DNA of 8,016 bases from an uncultured Alphaproteobacteria bacterium (GCA_937124505.1 CAKZKV010000113.1:1-8016), one strand, 5' to 3'; positions 1 to 5,870 are shown, counted from the stretch's first letter. Made by a program: numbers and translations. Notes: generated by a model from the sequence alone, not told the origin.

Positions 1-317
1 GAGCCTTCGCAAGATGCCAGCGAGCGTGAGACTTCATAGGAAAAGTCCACATGTCCCGGCGTGTCCATCAGGTTAAGCTGGTATTCGATGCCGTCTTTGG
101 CTTTATAGGCCAGACGCACGGTCTGCGCCTTTATGGTGATGCCGCGCTCGCGCTCGATATCCATGGAATCAAGCACCTGTTCCTTCATTTCACGTTCTTC
201 CAGCCCGCCGCAGGTCTGGATCAGGCGGTCGGCCAGCGTGGATTTGCCATGGTCGATGTGGGCAATAATGGCGAAGTTGCGAATATGTGCGAGTGGTTTG
301 GTTTCTGGTTTGCTCAT
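1..317 (-). CDS. lepA: Elongation factor 4 (LepA GTPase), N-terminal part, cut by window edge
   Basis: LepA (EF4) is a ribosome-associated translational GTPase related to EF-G, thought to act on stalled or misplaced ribosomes and in initiation or subunit biogenesis. The 105 visible residues begin [20 protein letters not shown] and hold the G-domain motifs in order: the P-loop AHIDHGKST (residues 19-27), the switch I/G2 segment [12 protein letters not shown] (58-69) and the G3 motif DTPGH (85-89), followed by [13 protein letters not shown]. The segment [14 protein letters not shown] is characteristic of LepA rather than of EF-G, TypA or EF-Tu. The ATG at 317-315 gives the usual short N-terminus before the [13 protein letters not shown] block. 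No clear ribosome binding site precedes it. It is transcribed away from the hydrolase-hemB-hemC cluster. The rest of the gene lies beyond base 1. Confidence 0.97.
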   Translation of the reverse strand, partial: MSKPETKPLAHIRNFAIIAHIDHGKSTLADRLIQTCGGLEEREMKEQVLDSMDIERERGITIKAQTVRLAYKAKDGIEYQLNLMDTPGHVDFSYEVSRSLASCEG

Positions 318-324
318 AAACAGT

Positions 325-353
325 CTTATAAAGGTGTCGGGCGGTTTGTTCAA
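325..353 (-). promoter_or_regulatory. Putative sigma-70 promoter of lepA, giving a leaderless or near-leaderless transcript
   Basis: Read on the minus strand, TTGAAC (353-348) and TATAAG (330-325) form -35 and -10 hexamers separated by exactly 17 bases. They match the consensus at 4/6 and 5/6 positions. The lepA ATG begins at 317, only seven bases past the -10 box, so transcription would start at or next to the start codon. The missing Shine-Dalgarno sequence upstream of lepA fits this. This is inferred from consensus matching alone. Confidence 0.45.
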
Positions 354-411
354 AGCAAATCTGATATTCTGTCTTTCTTCATAAGAGAAAATCTGTAAAG
401 TGGGACGGGTG

Positions 412-1269
412 ATGATGCGATATTTGTTACTTTTGGGATGGAGTTTATTTTTCTGTCTTCCATTTTCGGCTTCCGCGACCGTTGAGCCGGAATCAAAACT
501 TATGACGCAAAAATATATGCCTTCCGTCCCTGTTAGCAGTTATAAATATGACTATAAGGAAAGTGCGAAAGGCCAGGCGACCATTGATTTTGAGTATTGG
601 GGGGATCATGGCAAAACCGAGCGCCAATACCAGATATATTTACCGTCGGAATATCACTCCGGCCGTCGTTATCCCCTATTGGTTCTCTTGCATGGATCTG
701 AACGAACCGGGGTGTCCGTGGTTCAAAAATGGATTCCGCTGGCGGAAAAAATCGGGATTGTTTTGTTGGGGCCGTCACATCCGGACAGGGATTGGCCGTT
801 GACAAAGGAAGAGGTAAAGATTGAGGCCGATATTATTGAAGCCATGGTTGAGCAGGTTCAGGAAAAAATTGCCGTTGATCCGCGCAGAACCTATATTTTT
901 GGGACATCCAGTGGCGGAGATCTGGCTCTTTATATGACATTTCTCAAGCCTTATCTTTTCGCTTCTATTGCTGTACATGATGCATATTTAAGAAACATGG
1001 AAGATTACCTTCGTGCGGAGGAGCCTGATCATAAAATTCCGGTTGCTTTTATCGCAGGAACCAATGATCGGCGTGCACCTATTGACAAGGTACGCGATTC
1101 AGCCGATTTTCTGGCACGTCAGGGACATTTTGTTTTGTTGATAGAGTTTCTGGGACATAATGACTGGTATTATACGATTGCCAGCGAGATTAACGCCAAG
1201 GCCATACGCTTTATGAGTCTTTACAAAAACGGAGTAAATAAAAAAGATGACCGTAGCCCCATTTACTGA
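412..1269 (+). CDS. Secreted alpha/beta hydrolase (esterase / PHB-depolymerase-like)
   Basis: Predicted exported serine hydrolase of 285 residues. A signal peptide is visible: [22 protein letters not shown], with likely cleavage near residue 22, before TVEPE. The mature part has the esterase/depolymerase layout: [11 protein letters not shown], then a strand and oxyanion-region motif LLVLLHG (89-95), the nucleophile elbow G-T-S-S-G (164-168, Ser166), an acid loop GTNDRRAPI (Asp219) and a C-terminal GHNDWY (His249). This is a complete Ser-Asp-His triad in the expected order. The family contains feruloyl and acetylxylan esterases, PHB depolymerase-like proteins and peptidases, so the substrate cannot be read from sequence. 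I prefer ATG 412 to the in-frame GTG at 400 because the signal peptide then starts at its normal position; GGGACGGG lies just upstream. The 3' end overlaps hemB by 23 bases, which suggests co-translation with the heme genes. A role in heme synthesis is not indicated. Confidence 0.85.
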   Translation: MMRYLLLLGWSLFFCLPFSASATVEPESKLMTQKYMPSVPVSSYKYDYKESAKGQATIDFEYWGDHGKTERQYQIYLPSEYHSGRRYPLLVLLHGSERTGVSVVQKWIPLAEKIGIVLLGPSHPDRDWPLTKEEVKIEADIIEAMVEQVQEKIAVDPRRTYIFGTSSGGDLALYMTFLKPYLFASIAVHDAYLRNMEDYLRAEEPDHKIPVAFIAGTNDRRAPIDKVRDSADFLARQGHFVLLIEFLGHNDWYYTIASEINAKAIRFMSLYKNGVNKKDDRSPIY

Positions 1270-2299
1270 TTTTAAAAATATGGAAACCAGAACGGATGTG
1301 ATCGCCCCGGCCCCAATCATGCGTAAAAGACGGTTGCGCCAGAACAGCGCGTTTCGTTCGCTGGTACGGGAAAATCACTTGAGTGCTGCTGACTTTATTT
1401 TGCCGATTTTTGTGGAGGAAGAGGCAAGTGAGCGGACACCGATTTCTTCTCTGCCCGGTATTTACCGTGAGACGGAAAAGACATTGGCGAATGCTGTAAA
1501 AGAAGCGGCGGATGGCGGTGTGAAAGCTGTGATTCTGTTTGGCGTCTCACACCATAAAGATGCATGCGGGACAGACAGTTTGCATGGGGACGGACTTTTT
1601 GCCCGCATGATCAACCGTGCCAGGCAGGCCAGTCCGGAGACATTGGTGATCGCGGATTTGTGTTTTTGTGAATATACCGATCACGGTCATTGCGGGCCCC
1701 TGACGGATAAAGGCGATGTGAATAATGACGCCACGCTTGAAAATTTGATGATACAGGCACGCGTGGCCGCGGAAGCGGGGGCAGGCATGGTGGCGCCAAG
1801 CGGTATGATGGACGGGATGGTCGCGGCTATTCGTGAAGGGCTGGATGACAGCGGTTTTACCAATATTCCGATCATGTCCTATGCCACAAAATTTGCATCT
1901 TGTTTCTATGGGCCGTTCCGGGACGCGGCGGGATGCGGCCTCGGGAAAGGAAACCGCAAGACTTACCAGATGGACCCGGCCAATGCCCGAGAGGCCATTG
2001 AGGAAGCCATGCAGGATGAGGCAGAGGGCGCGGATATCCTGATGGTCAAACCGGGAATGCCATATCTGGATATTCTGGCACGTCTGCGGCAGGAAACCAA
2101 TTTGCCTCTGGCTGTGTATCAGGTTAGTGGGGAATATGCGATGATCAAGGCCGCGGCGGAAAAAGGTATGCTAAATGAACAGGAGGCCATGATGGAATCT
2201 TTGCTTGCATTCAAGCGGGCCGGAGCCGATATTATCCTGAGCTATTTCGCACTGGAGGCGATCAAACAAATCAGGGACGGATATTTCGAGAATGCATAA
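1247..2299 (+). CDS. hemB: Delta-aminolevulinic acid dehydratase (porphobilinogen synthase), zinc type
   Basis: HemB condenses two 5-aminolevulinate molecules to porphobilinogen in the cytoplasm, a shared step of heme and other tetrapyrrole synthesis. The 350-residue length is slightly above the usual 320-340. The two active-site lysines are present: SYATKFAS (Lys215) and MVKPGMPYLD (Lys268, the Schiff-base lysine). The metal segment reads DLCFCEYTDHGHCG (137-150). Cys139, Cys141 and Cys149 are the three-cysteine catalytic zinc ligand set, as in the E. coli enzyme, rather than the aspartate-containing DxALD version of magnesium-type enzymes. YQVSGEYAMI (291-300) is also typical. ATG 1247 is preceded by GGAG at 1231-1234 and overlaps the hydrolase gene by 23 bases. 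ATG 1280 is a possible shorter start, without overlap, but it has no ribosome binding site. The stop overlaps the hemC start. Confidence 0.97.
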   Translation: MTVAPFTDFKNMETRTDVIAPAPIMRKRRLRQNSAFRSLVRENHLSAADFILPIFVEEEASERTPISSLPGIYRETEKTLANAVKEAADGGVKAVILFGVSHHKDACGTDSLHGDGLFARMINRARQASPETLVIADLCFCEYTDHGHCGPLTDKGDVNNDATLENLMIQARVAAEAGAGMVAPSGMMDGMVAAIREGLDDSGFTNIPIMSYATKFASCFYGPFRDAAGCGLGKGNRKTYQMDPANAREAIEEAMQDEAEGADILMVKPGMPYLDILARLRQETNLPLAVYQVSGEYAMIKAAAEKGMLNEQEAMMESLLAFKRAGADIILSYFALEAIKQIRDGYFENA

Positions 2300-3230
2300 A
2301 TCCATCATTATTGGAACGCGTGACAGTAATATGGCCATGCAGATGGCCAATAATGTGGCCTGGCAGCTGAAAGAAGCTGCTCCTGAGATCAAGGTGGAGG
2401 TCAGAGGCTTTAAATCTGACGGAGATAAATTTATGGGCGATCTGGCGACGATCGGGGGAAAGGGGGCCTTTGTTCGTAATCTTGACCATAAATTGCTGAC
2501 AGGGGAAATCGATTGCGCCGTTCATTCTTTGAAAGACATTCCCGGTGATATTGAATGCCATAAAGATCTGAAACACCTTGCTATGCTGGAGCGGGAAGAC
2601 CCCAGAGATTGCCTTGTCATGAGAGAGGGGCTTTCCGAAGTTTCTTCAGATCATGTGCTGGCAACGTCTTCGCCGCGCCGCCGGGCGTTCCTGAAAAAAC
2701 TCTTTCCGGAAAATAAAATCATTCCCCTGCGCGGGAATGTGAATACTCGCTTCCGTAAACTGCGTGAGGGGGAATTTGACGGAATGGTGTTGTCCTATGC
2801 CGGGTTGGTTCGCTTGAACCTTGAACAGCATGTGACCAGAATTTTATCTCCGGATGACTTTGTGCCTGCTGTGGGGCAGGGGGTCGTCTGTTTGAAAGTT
2901 CGCAGGGAAGATGTCAACGCATGCCAGTATTTAAGATTGTTGAATAATACGCAGGCCGAGATAACGACAACCGCAGAGCGGGAGATGCTGTGGGTGCTAA
3001 AAGGTGATTGTCATAGTGCGATTGCAGGGTATTGCCGTTTTGAGGGAGATCAGTTGTTTATGACAGGGGTTGTGGCGGCCCCGAACGGAACCGATTTTAT
3101 AGAAGCGTCTGCCAGTCAGAGGGCCGAGGCTTCCCCTGAAGAACTGGGGCGGAAAATAGCGGAAGAGCTTCTGGAAAAAGGTGCCAGAAAATATCTCGGT
3201 GCGTGTGCGCGGCTGCCGCTGTATAGTTAA
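2292..3230 (+). CDS. hemC: Porphobilinogen deaminase (hydroxymethylbilane synthase)
   Basis: HemC polymerises four porphobilinogen molecules, the product of HemB, into hydroxymethylbilane using a covalently attached dipyrromethane cofactor. The 312 residues match the usual length. Visible motifs, in order: IIIGTRDS (6-12, substrate-binding arginine Arg10), IGGKGAFVRNLD (54-65), the catalytic AVHSLKDIP (76-84, Asp82), REDPRDCLV (101-109), TSSPRRR (125-131), LRGNVNTRFRKL (146-157), PAVGQG (192-197), and LKGDCHSAIAG (236-246), whose Cys240 is the cofactor attachment site. The N-terminal motif is GTRDSNMAMQMA where most family members read close to GTRxSPLALxQA, and the cofactor loop has CHSAIAG instead of the more common C-x-x-PIA, so this is a somewhat divergent but complete copy. 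ATG 2292 lies inside the last codons of hemB (8-base overlap), implying translational coupling. Confidence 0.96.
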   Translation: MHKSIIIGTRDSNMAMQMANNVAWQLKEAAPEIKVEVRGFKSDGDKFMGDLATIGGKGAFVRNLDHKLLTGEIDCAVHSLKDIPGDIECHKDLKHLAMLEREDPRDCLVMREGLSEVSSDHVLATSSPRRRAFLKKLFPENKIIPLRGNVNTRFRKLREGEFDGMVLSYAGLVRLNLEQHVTRILSPDDFVPAVGQGVVCLKVRREDVNACQYLRLLNNTQAEITTTAEREMLWVLKGDCHSAIAGYCRFEGDQLFMTGVVAAPNGTDFIEASASQRAEASPEELGRKIAEELLEKGARKYLGACARLPLYS

Positions 3231-3236
3231 CGATTT

Positions 3237-3354
3237 GGCATTGCTCATTAAAGATAGATAAAATCTTCCTGATCCCCGTCATTACACGCATAAAGCGTGT
3301 AATGACGGTGCGGTAAGGCTTTTGAGGAAATCCATCTATCAGTTGAGCAATCCC
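3237..3354. repeat. Imperfect 118-bp palindromic element between convergent genes, possible bidirectional terminator
   Basis: The core is a perfect 14-bp inverted repeat, CCGTCATTACACGC (3276-3289) against GCGTGTAATGACGG (3295-3308), with a five-base loop. It is nested in weaker outer arms: ATTGCTCA (3240-3247) pairs with TGAGCAAT (3344-3351), GATAGAT (3253-3259) pairs with ATCTATC (3334-3340), and G3237-G3238 pairs with C3353-C3354. The whole gap between hemC (stop at 3230) and the convergent small gene (stop at 3361) is thus one large cruciform-capable structure. Neither side of the core has the T-run of a classical intrinsic terminator, so it may be a dispersed palindromic repeat that merely sits at the gene ends. 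Copy number in the genome cannot be judged here. Confidence 0.75.
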
Positions 3355-3360
3355 AGTAAT

Positions 3361-3600
3361 TTAATATGTATCTGCCAGACGGACAAAAGCCAGAATGCCG
3401 AGAGACGCAACGCACAGCGGTGTATAAAGCGTCAGTGTGCCAAGATAAAACATATAGAGTTTTCGGTCTTTTTCACGGATTGTGACACGGATTTTAATCA
3501 GAAAGATGCGGATGAGCAAAGCCAATTCAATCAGAACCAAAAACCCCAGCAGGATTTTCCATTTCATATCCAGCATATAAATCCAGTCAAACTCGATCAT
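3361..3600 (-). CDS. Small predicted two-helix membrane protein, unknown function
   Basis: A 79-residue reading frame not matched to any family I recognise. Two hydrophobic stretches are visible, about residues 14-36 (WKILLGFLVLIELALLIRIF and following) and 48-73 (ending TPLCVASLGILAFV). They are separated by a basic loop, KIRVTIREKDRK, consistent with a helical hairpin in the inner membrane with the loop in the cytoplasm. The frame competes with an overlapping plus-strand frame, but the organised hydrophobic/basic pattern favours this strand. The start is uncertain: ATG 3600 has no Shine-Dalgarno sequence, and Met9 and Met12 are alternatives. It is convergent with hemC and points the same way as nuoE. 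The 197 bases between it and nuoE contain a palindromic repeat, so it is probably a separate unit. Confidence 0.55.
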   Translation of the reverse strand: MIEFDWIYMLDMKWKILLGFLVLIELALLIRIFLIKIRVTIREKDRKLYMFYLGTLTLYTPLCVASLGILAFVRLADTY

Positions 3601-3687
3601 ATATATAGTTTACATATTGTTAATTTATGTGACGTAAACATTGGATCGCAATTATTACAAGTTTTAGGGAAATACAGGACCCTTATT

Positions 3688-3783
3688 GTCATTGCGAGCC
3701 GCTAAAAGCGGCGCGGCAATCCACAAATCTCTCCCTATGTCCCTCTCTGGATTGCTTCGGTCTCTCCGCTTCCTCGCAATGAC
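3688..3783. repeat. Dispersed palindromic repeat of the GTCATTGCGAG / CTCGCAATGAC type
   Basis: A 96-bp element bounded by a perfect 11-bp inverted repeat, GTCATTGCGAG (3688-3698) and CTCGCAATGAC (3773-3783). Inside are a second pair, GCAATCCA (3716-3723) and TGGATTGC (3748-3755), and a small hairpin CCGCT-AAA-AGCGG (3699-3711). The layout GTCATTGCGAG...GCAATCC...GGATTGC...CTCGCAATGAC resembles intergenic palindromic repeats I know from several bacterial groups, including Rickettsia-like and other proteobacterial genomes. It lies 13 bases past the nuoE stop codon and has no coding content. It may stabilise or terminate the nuoE mRNA, but no T-run is present. Confidence 0.85.
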
Positions 3784-3796
3784 GAAAAGTAAGTGA

Positions 3797-4459
3797 CTAT
3801 GCAGCTTCAATCCCGGCCTTCTTCGCCTGTTCTTCCAGTGACGTTGGGCCGTTTGCTGCCATGGCATTCAGGCGGCCATTTTGCGGGCCTTTTGGTGGAA
3901 TTTCGTCTTTCTGAAGGGCTTTAATAATTTCAACCATGCGGTCATAGCTCAGGTCTTCATAGAAATCATCGTTAATCTGCACCATCGGGGCATTGGCGCA
4001 CGCGCCCAGACATTCCACTTCCAGTAATGTGAAGTAACCGTCCCGTGTCGTTTCATAGTTATGAGACAGGCCGATGGTGTCCTGAATCGCCTTCATCACG
4101 CCATTCGAGCCACAAAGCCAGCATGGTGTGGTTGTGCAAACCTGAAGCAGATATTTGCCGACTGGTTCCATATTGTACATGGAGTAAAAACTGGCGACTT
4201 CATACACTTTCATGGGTGGCATCTCCAGAACCTCTGCAATGTGGTCCATGGCCGCACGGGGAACCCAGCCGCCAACGGGAGGAGACAGCTTTGCGCCGTC
4301 TACCGCGACTTCACGCTGTACAAGGTCAAGCAAGGGCATGACGGCGGATTGCTGGCATCCCTTCGGGTAGCGGGCGATGATCTCTTCAACGGTCTTTTTA
4401 TTCTTAAATTTAAAGGAGTCCGGTTGATAGGGGGCGTGCAGGTCGTATTTCTTTTTCAT
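3797..4459 (-). CDS. nuoE: NADH-quinone oxidoreductase subunit E (24 kDa, [2Fe-2S])
   Basis: NuoE is part of the NADH-oxidising peripheral arm of respiratory complex I. With NuoF it holds the N1a [2Fe-2S] cluster on the cytoplasmic side. The 220 residues carry the thioredoxin-fold ferredoxin signature: Cys108 and Cys113 in QVCTTTPC, then Cys150 and Cys154 in VECLGACANAPMVQIN. FYSMYNMEPVGKY (91-103) and INDDFYEDL (162-170) are also typical of the alphaproteobacterial/mitochondrial form. Between LDLVQRE and GGWVPRAAMD there is an apparent insertion of about ten residues (near 51-62, VAVDGAKLSPPV) relative to relatives I remember. The C-terminal tail past about 185 is poorly conserved. I use ATG 4459 (MKKKYDLHAPYQ); a longer form from TTG 4513 is in frame but lacks support. 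No nuoD or nuoF is adjacent: downstream is a repeat, upstream a divergent gene. Confidence 0.95.
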   Translation of the reverse strand: MKKKYDLHAPYQPDSFKFKNKKTVEEIIARYPKGCQQSAVMPLLDLVQREVAVDGAKLSPPVGGWVPRAAMDHIAEVLEMPPMKVYEVASFYSMYNMEPVGKYLLQVCTTTPCWLCGSNGVMKAIQDTIGLSHNYETTRDGYFTLLEVECLGACANAPMVQINDDFYEDLSYDRMVEIIKALQKDEIPPKGPQNGRLNAMAANGPTSLEEQAKKAGIEAA

Positions 4460-4500
4460 TTGAAATAGTTTTCTCTGTTCTTTTGATTTCGTCAATTTAA

Positions 4501-4506
4501 TATAAA
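4501..4506 (+). promoter_or_regulatory. Possible -10 element for the LpxR-like gene
   Basis: TATAAA lies 25 bases before the start codon at 4532, in the 72-bp AT-rich gap between the divergent nuoE and LpxR-like genes. It matches the -10 consensus at 5/6 positions, but no good -35 hexamer lies 16-18 bases upstream; TTGATT at 4483 is too close. The ribosome binding site AAAGG follows at about 4520-4524, seven bases before the ATG. Confidence 0.25.
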
Positions 4507-4531
4507 CGGACAATCTGATAAAGGCTTAAGA

Positions 4532-5587
4532 ATGCAATTTTTAAAGATTTTGTTTTTTGTTGTGATCTTTGGCTATTTTCTGATAGCGGGCTTGTGTTCC
4601 GGAGTGCAGGCAGAAGAAAATCAGACACTGGAAGATCGCGTCCCGAAACAAATTCTTGAAGAAGAGAGCAAGTTTCTGACCCTGACGAGCGAGAATGATT
4701 ACTTTGGCGGGGGAACGGATCGTCAATACACAAACGGGATGCGCCTGACCTATTATGATATGGGGGGAGACCCGCCGCTTGTCGGTGTGTTTTTTGATCA
4801 GTTTGTGCCAACATTTGATGTCAATGAAACGACTTCGGTTTATTATTCATTGGGACATAACCTTTATACGCCGGATGATATCACGCAAACCACGCCTGAC
4901 CTGAATGACCGCCCCTATGCGGGGTTTTTATATCTGTCCGCCGGGATGACCAGTATTACAGGCAATCATCTGGATGATATGGAGGTGACATTTGGTGTGG
5001 TCGGCCCATGGGCCTTTGGTGAGGACGTTCAGAAAAAATTTCATGCAACGTTCGGGTTTGATGAACCGTTAGGCTGGGACTATCAACTGGAAAATGAACC
5101 GGGATTGATCCTGTCCTGGCAGCGCCGCTGGCCGGAGGCGTATTCTTCCGAGTTTCTGGACATGTTTTACTTTCGCATCTCCCCGTATATCGGCACGTCT
5201 TTGGGGAATGTTTATACCTATGCGGCAAGCGGCCTGACAATGCAGCTAACGCCGAAACAGTATAAATGGCAGTCGGAGCCTTTGCGCGTGCGTCCGGCCA
5301 TTCCGGGCAATGGCTTTTTCGCTGTGCCTGAAAATGAGATTGCCTGGTCGCTTTTTGCCGGGCTGGAGGGGCGCGCCATGGGACGGAATATCTTTCTGGA
5401 CGGTAATACATTCCGGGACAGTCCGTCCGTTGATAAACGGTATTTTGTGGCGGATGCGAATGCAGGCGTGGCGGTCACATATGGACGGATGCAGATTTCC
5501 TACAGCCTGAACTGGCGGTCAAAAGAATTTAAAACACAAACGGACGAGAGCTTGTTCGGGGCTGTGTCCGTTGGCTACAGGTTTTAG
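4532..5587 (+). CDS. LpxR-like outer-membrane lipid A deacylase (DUF2219 family)
   Basis: Predicted outer-membrane beta-barrel of 351 residues. LpxR removes the 3'-acyloxyacyl chain of lipid A in a calcium-dependent reaction at the outer leaflet. A signal peptide covers about residues 1-27 (cleavage VQA/EEN). The mature start has the family hallmark SENDYFGGGTDRQYTNGMRL: Asn55-Asp56, Thr62-Asp63 and Tyr66-Thr67-Asn68 correspond to the active-site and calcium region of LpxR. LGHNLYTPDD (108-116) and NDRPYAGFLYL (125-135) are further family motifs. GPWAFGEDVQKKFH (158-171) ends in His171, which probably matches the catalytic histidine. The chain ends in SVGYRF, with the C-terminal aromatic residue used for barrel insertion. 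A ribosome binding site AAAGG precedes ATG 4532. The gene stands alone and is divergent from nuoE. Enzymatic activity is inferred; related barrels of unknown activity also exist. Confidence 0.88.
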   Translation: MQFLKILFFVVIFGYFLIAGLCSGVQAEENQTLEDRVPKQILEEESKFLTLTSENDYFGGGTDRQYTNGMRLTYYDMGGDPPLVGVFFDQFVPTFDVNETTSVYYSLGHNLYTPDDITQTTPDLNDRPYAGFLYLSAGMTSITGNHLDDMEVTFGVVGPWAFGEDVQKKFHATFGFDEPLGWDYQLENEPGLILSWQRRWPEAYSSEFLDMFYFRISPYIGTSLGNVYTYAASGLTMQLTPKQYKWQSEPLRVRPAIPGNGFFAVPENEIAWSLFAGLEGRAMGRNIFLDGNTFRDSPSVDKRYFVADANAGVAVTYGRMQISYSLNWRSKEFKTQTDESLFGAVSVGYRF

Positions 5588-5592
5588 ATAAT

Positions 5593-5600
5593 ACTTGTCT
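5593..5600 (+). repeat. Left copy of 8-bp direct repeat ACTTGTCT (possible target-site duplication)
   Basis: ACTTGTCT occurs here and again at 5853-5860, immediately outside the two ends of the inverted-repeat element. The left copy is one base (G5601) away from the inverted repeat, and the right copy abuts it. An 8-bp duplication of target sequence would suit a transposed MITE-like element, but a chance repeat is not excluded. Confidence 0.45.
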
Positions 5601-5601
5601 G

Positions 5602-5852
5602 CTTAGCACCCGTCAATTTTTGATCACAAGTGTGAGCATTCCTGTTAATCTCTCCTCTCCCCGGCGGGGAGAGGACGGAAAACACCGTGAGCCGTAGGCG
5701 AACGGATTATTTTTCTGGTGAGGGGGATCAGGTCGTTGTTTTTTGCCCCCTCACCCACAGCGACCAACCTTTTCCGTTTGCGGAAAAGGAGGTCTTGTTG
5801 CCCTCTCCCCACCGGGGAGAGGGGGATCTTTAAAAAATTGACGGGTGGTAAG
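5602..5852. mobile_element. MITE-like palindromic element with 20-bp terminal inverted repeats
   Basis: This 251-bp element fills most of the 359-base gap between the LpxR-like gene and the DUF4215 gene and codes for nothing convincing. Its ends, CTTAGCACCCGTCAATTTTT (5602-5621) and the complementary 5833-5852, match at 19 of 20 positions. Inside are at least four hairpins: CCTCTCCCC/GGGGAGAGG (5654-5662, 5666-5674), GGTGAGGGGG/CCCCCTCACC (5717-5726, 5746-5755), CCTTTTCCG/CGGAAAAGG (5768-5776, 5781-5789) and CCCTCTCCCC/GGGGAGAGGG (5801-5810, 5814-5823). The CTCTCCCC/GTGAGGGGG composition resembles dispersed palindromic repeats seen in many proteobacterial genomes. No transposase is present, so any movement would need one elsewhere. 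Folded RNA from this element could also act as the 3' end of the LpxR-like transcript. Confidence 0.75.
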
Positions 5853-5860
5853 ACTTGTCT
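5853..5860 (+). repeat. Right copy of 8-bp direct repeat ACTTGTCT
   Basis: Second copy of ACTTGTCT, directly adjoining the right terminal inverted repeat. It pairs with the copy at 5593-5600 as a possible target-site duplication. Confidence 0.45.
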
Positions 5861-5870
5861 CTCCAAACAG

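Noticed and set aside
51..398. Plus-strand frame of 115 codons at the left end
   Set aside because: It lies over the lepA 5' end on the opposite strand, and the lepA GTPase motifs are unambiguous.
3322..3705. Plus-strand frame of 127 codons over the small membrane protein and the repeat
   Set aside because: It is low-complexity (Gln/Asn/Cys/His-rich), runs into the palindromic repeat, and the opposite strand gives a more protein-like two-helix pattern.
4460..4513. N-terminal extension of NuoE from TTG 4513
   Set aside because: The added residues are not typical of the family and the start codon is weak; ATG 4459 gives a normal NuoE N-terminus.
4592..4606. Possible lipoprotein cleavage site (AGLC, Cys22) in the LpxR-like protein
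   Set aside because: The residue before the cysteine is Leu rather than Gly, Ala or Ser, and a normal signal peptidase I site (VQA/EEN) follows.
4956..5411. Minus-strand frame of 151 codons
   Set aside because: It is antisense to the LpxR-like gene and Pro/Arg/Ser/His-rich, as expected of a shadow frame.
5654..5823. Repeated CTCTCCCC/GGGGAGAG motifs considered as a CRISPR-like array
   Set aside because: They are nested inverted hairpins, not regularly spaced direct repeats with unique spacers.
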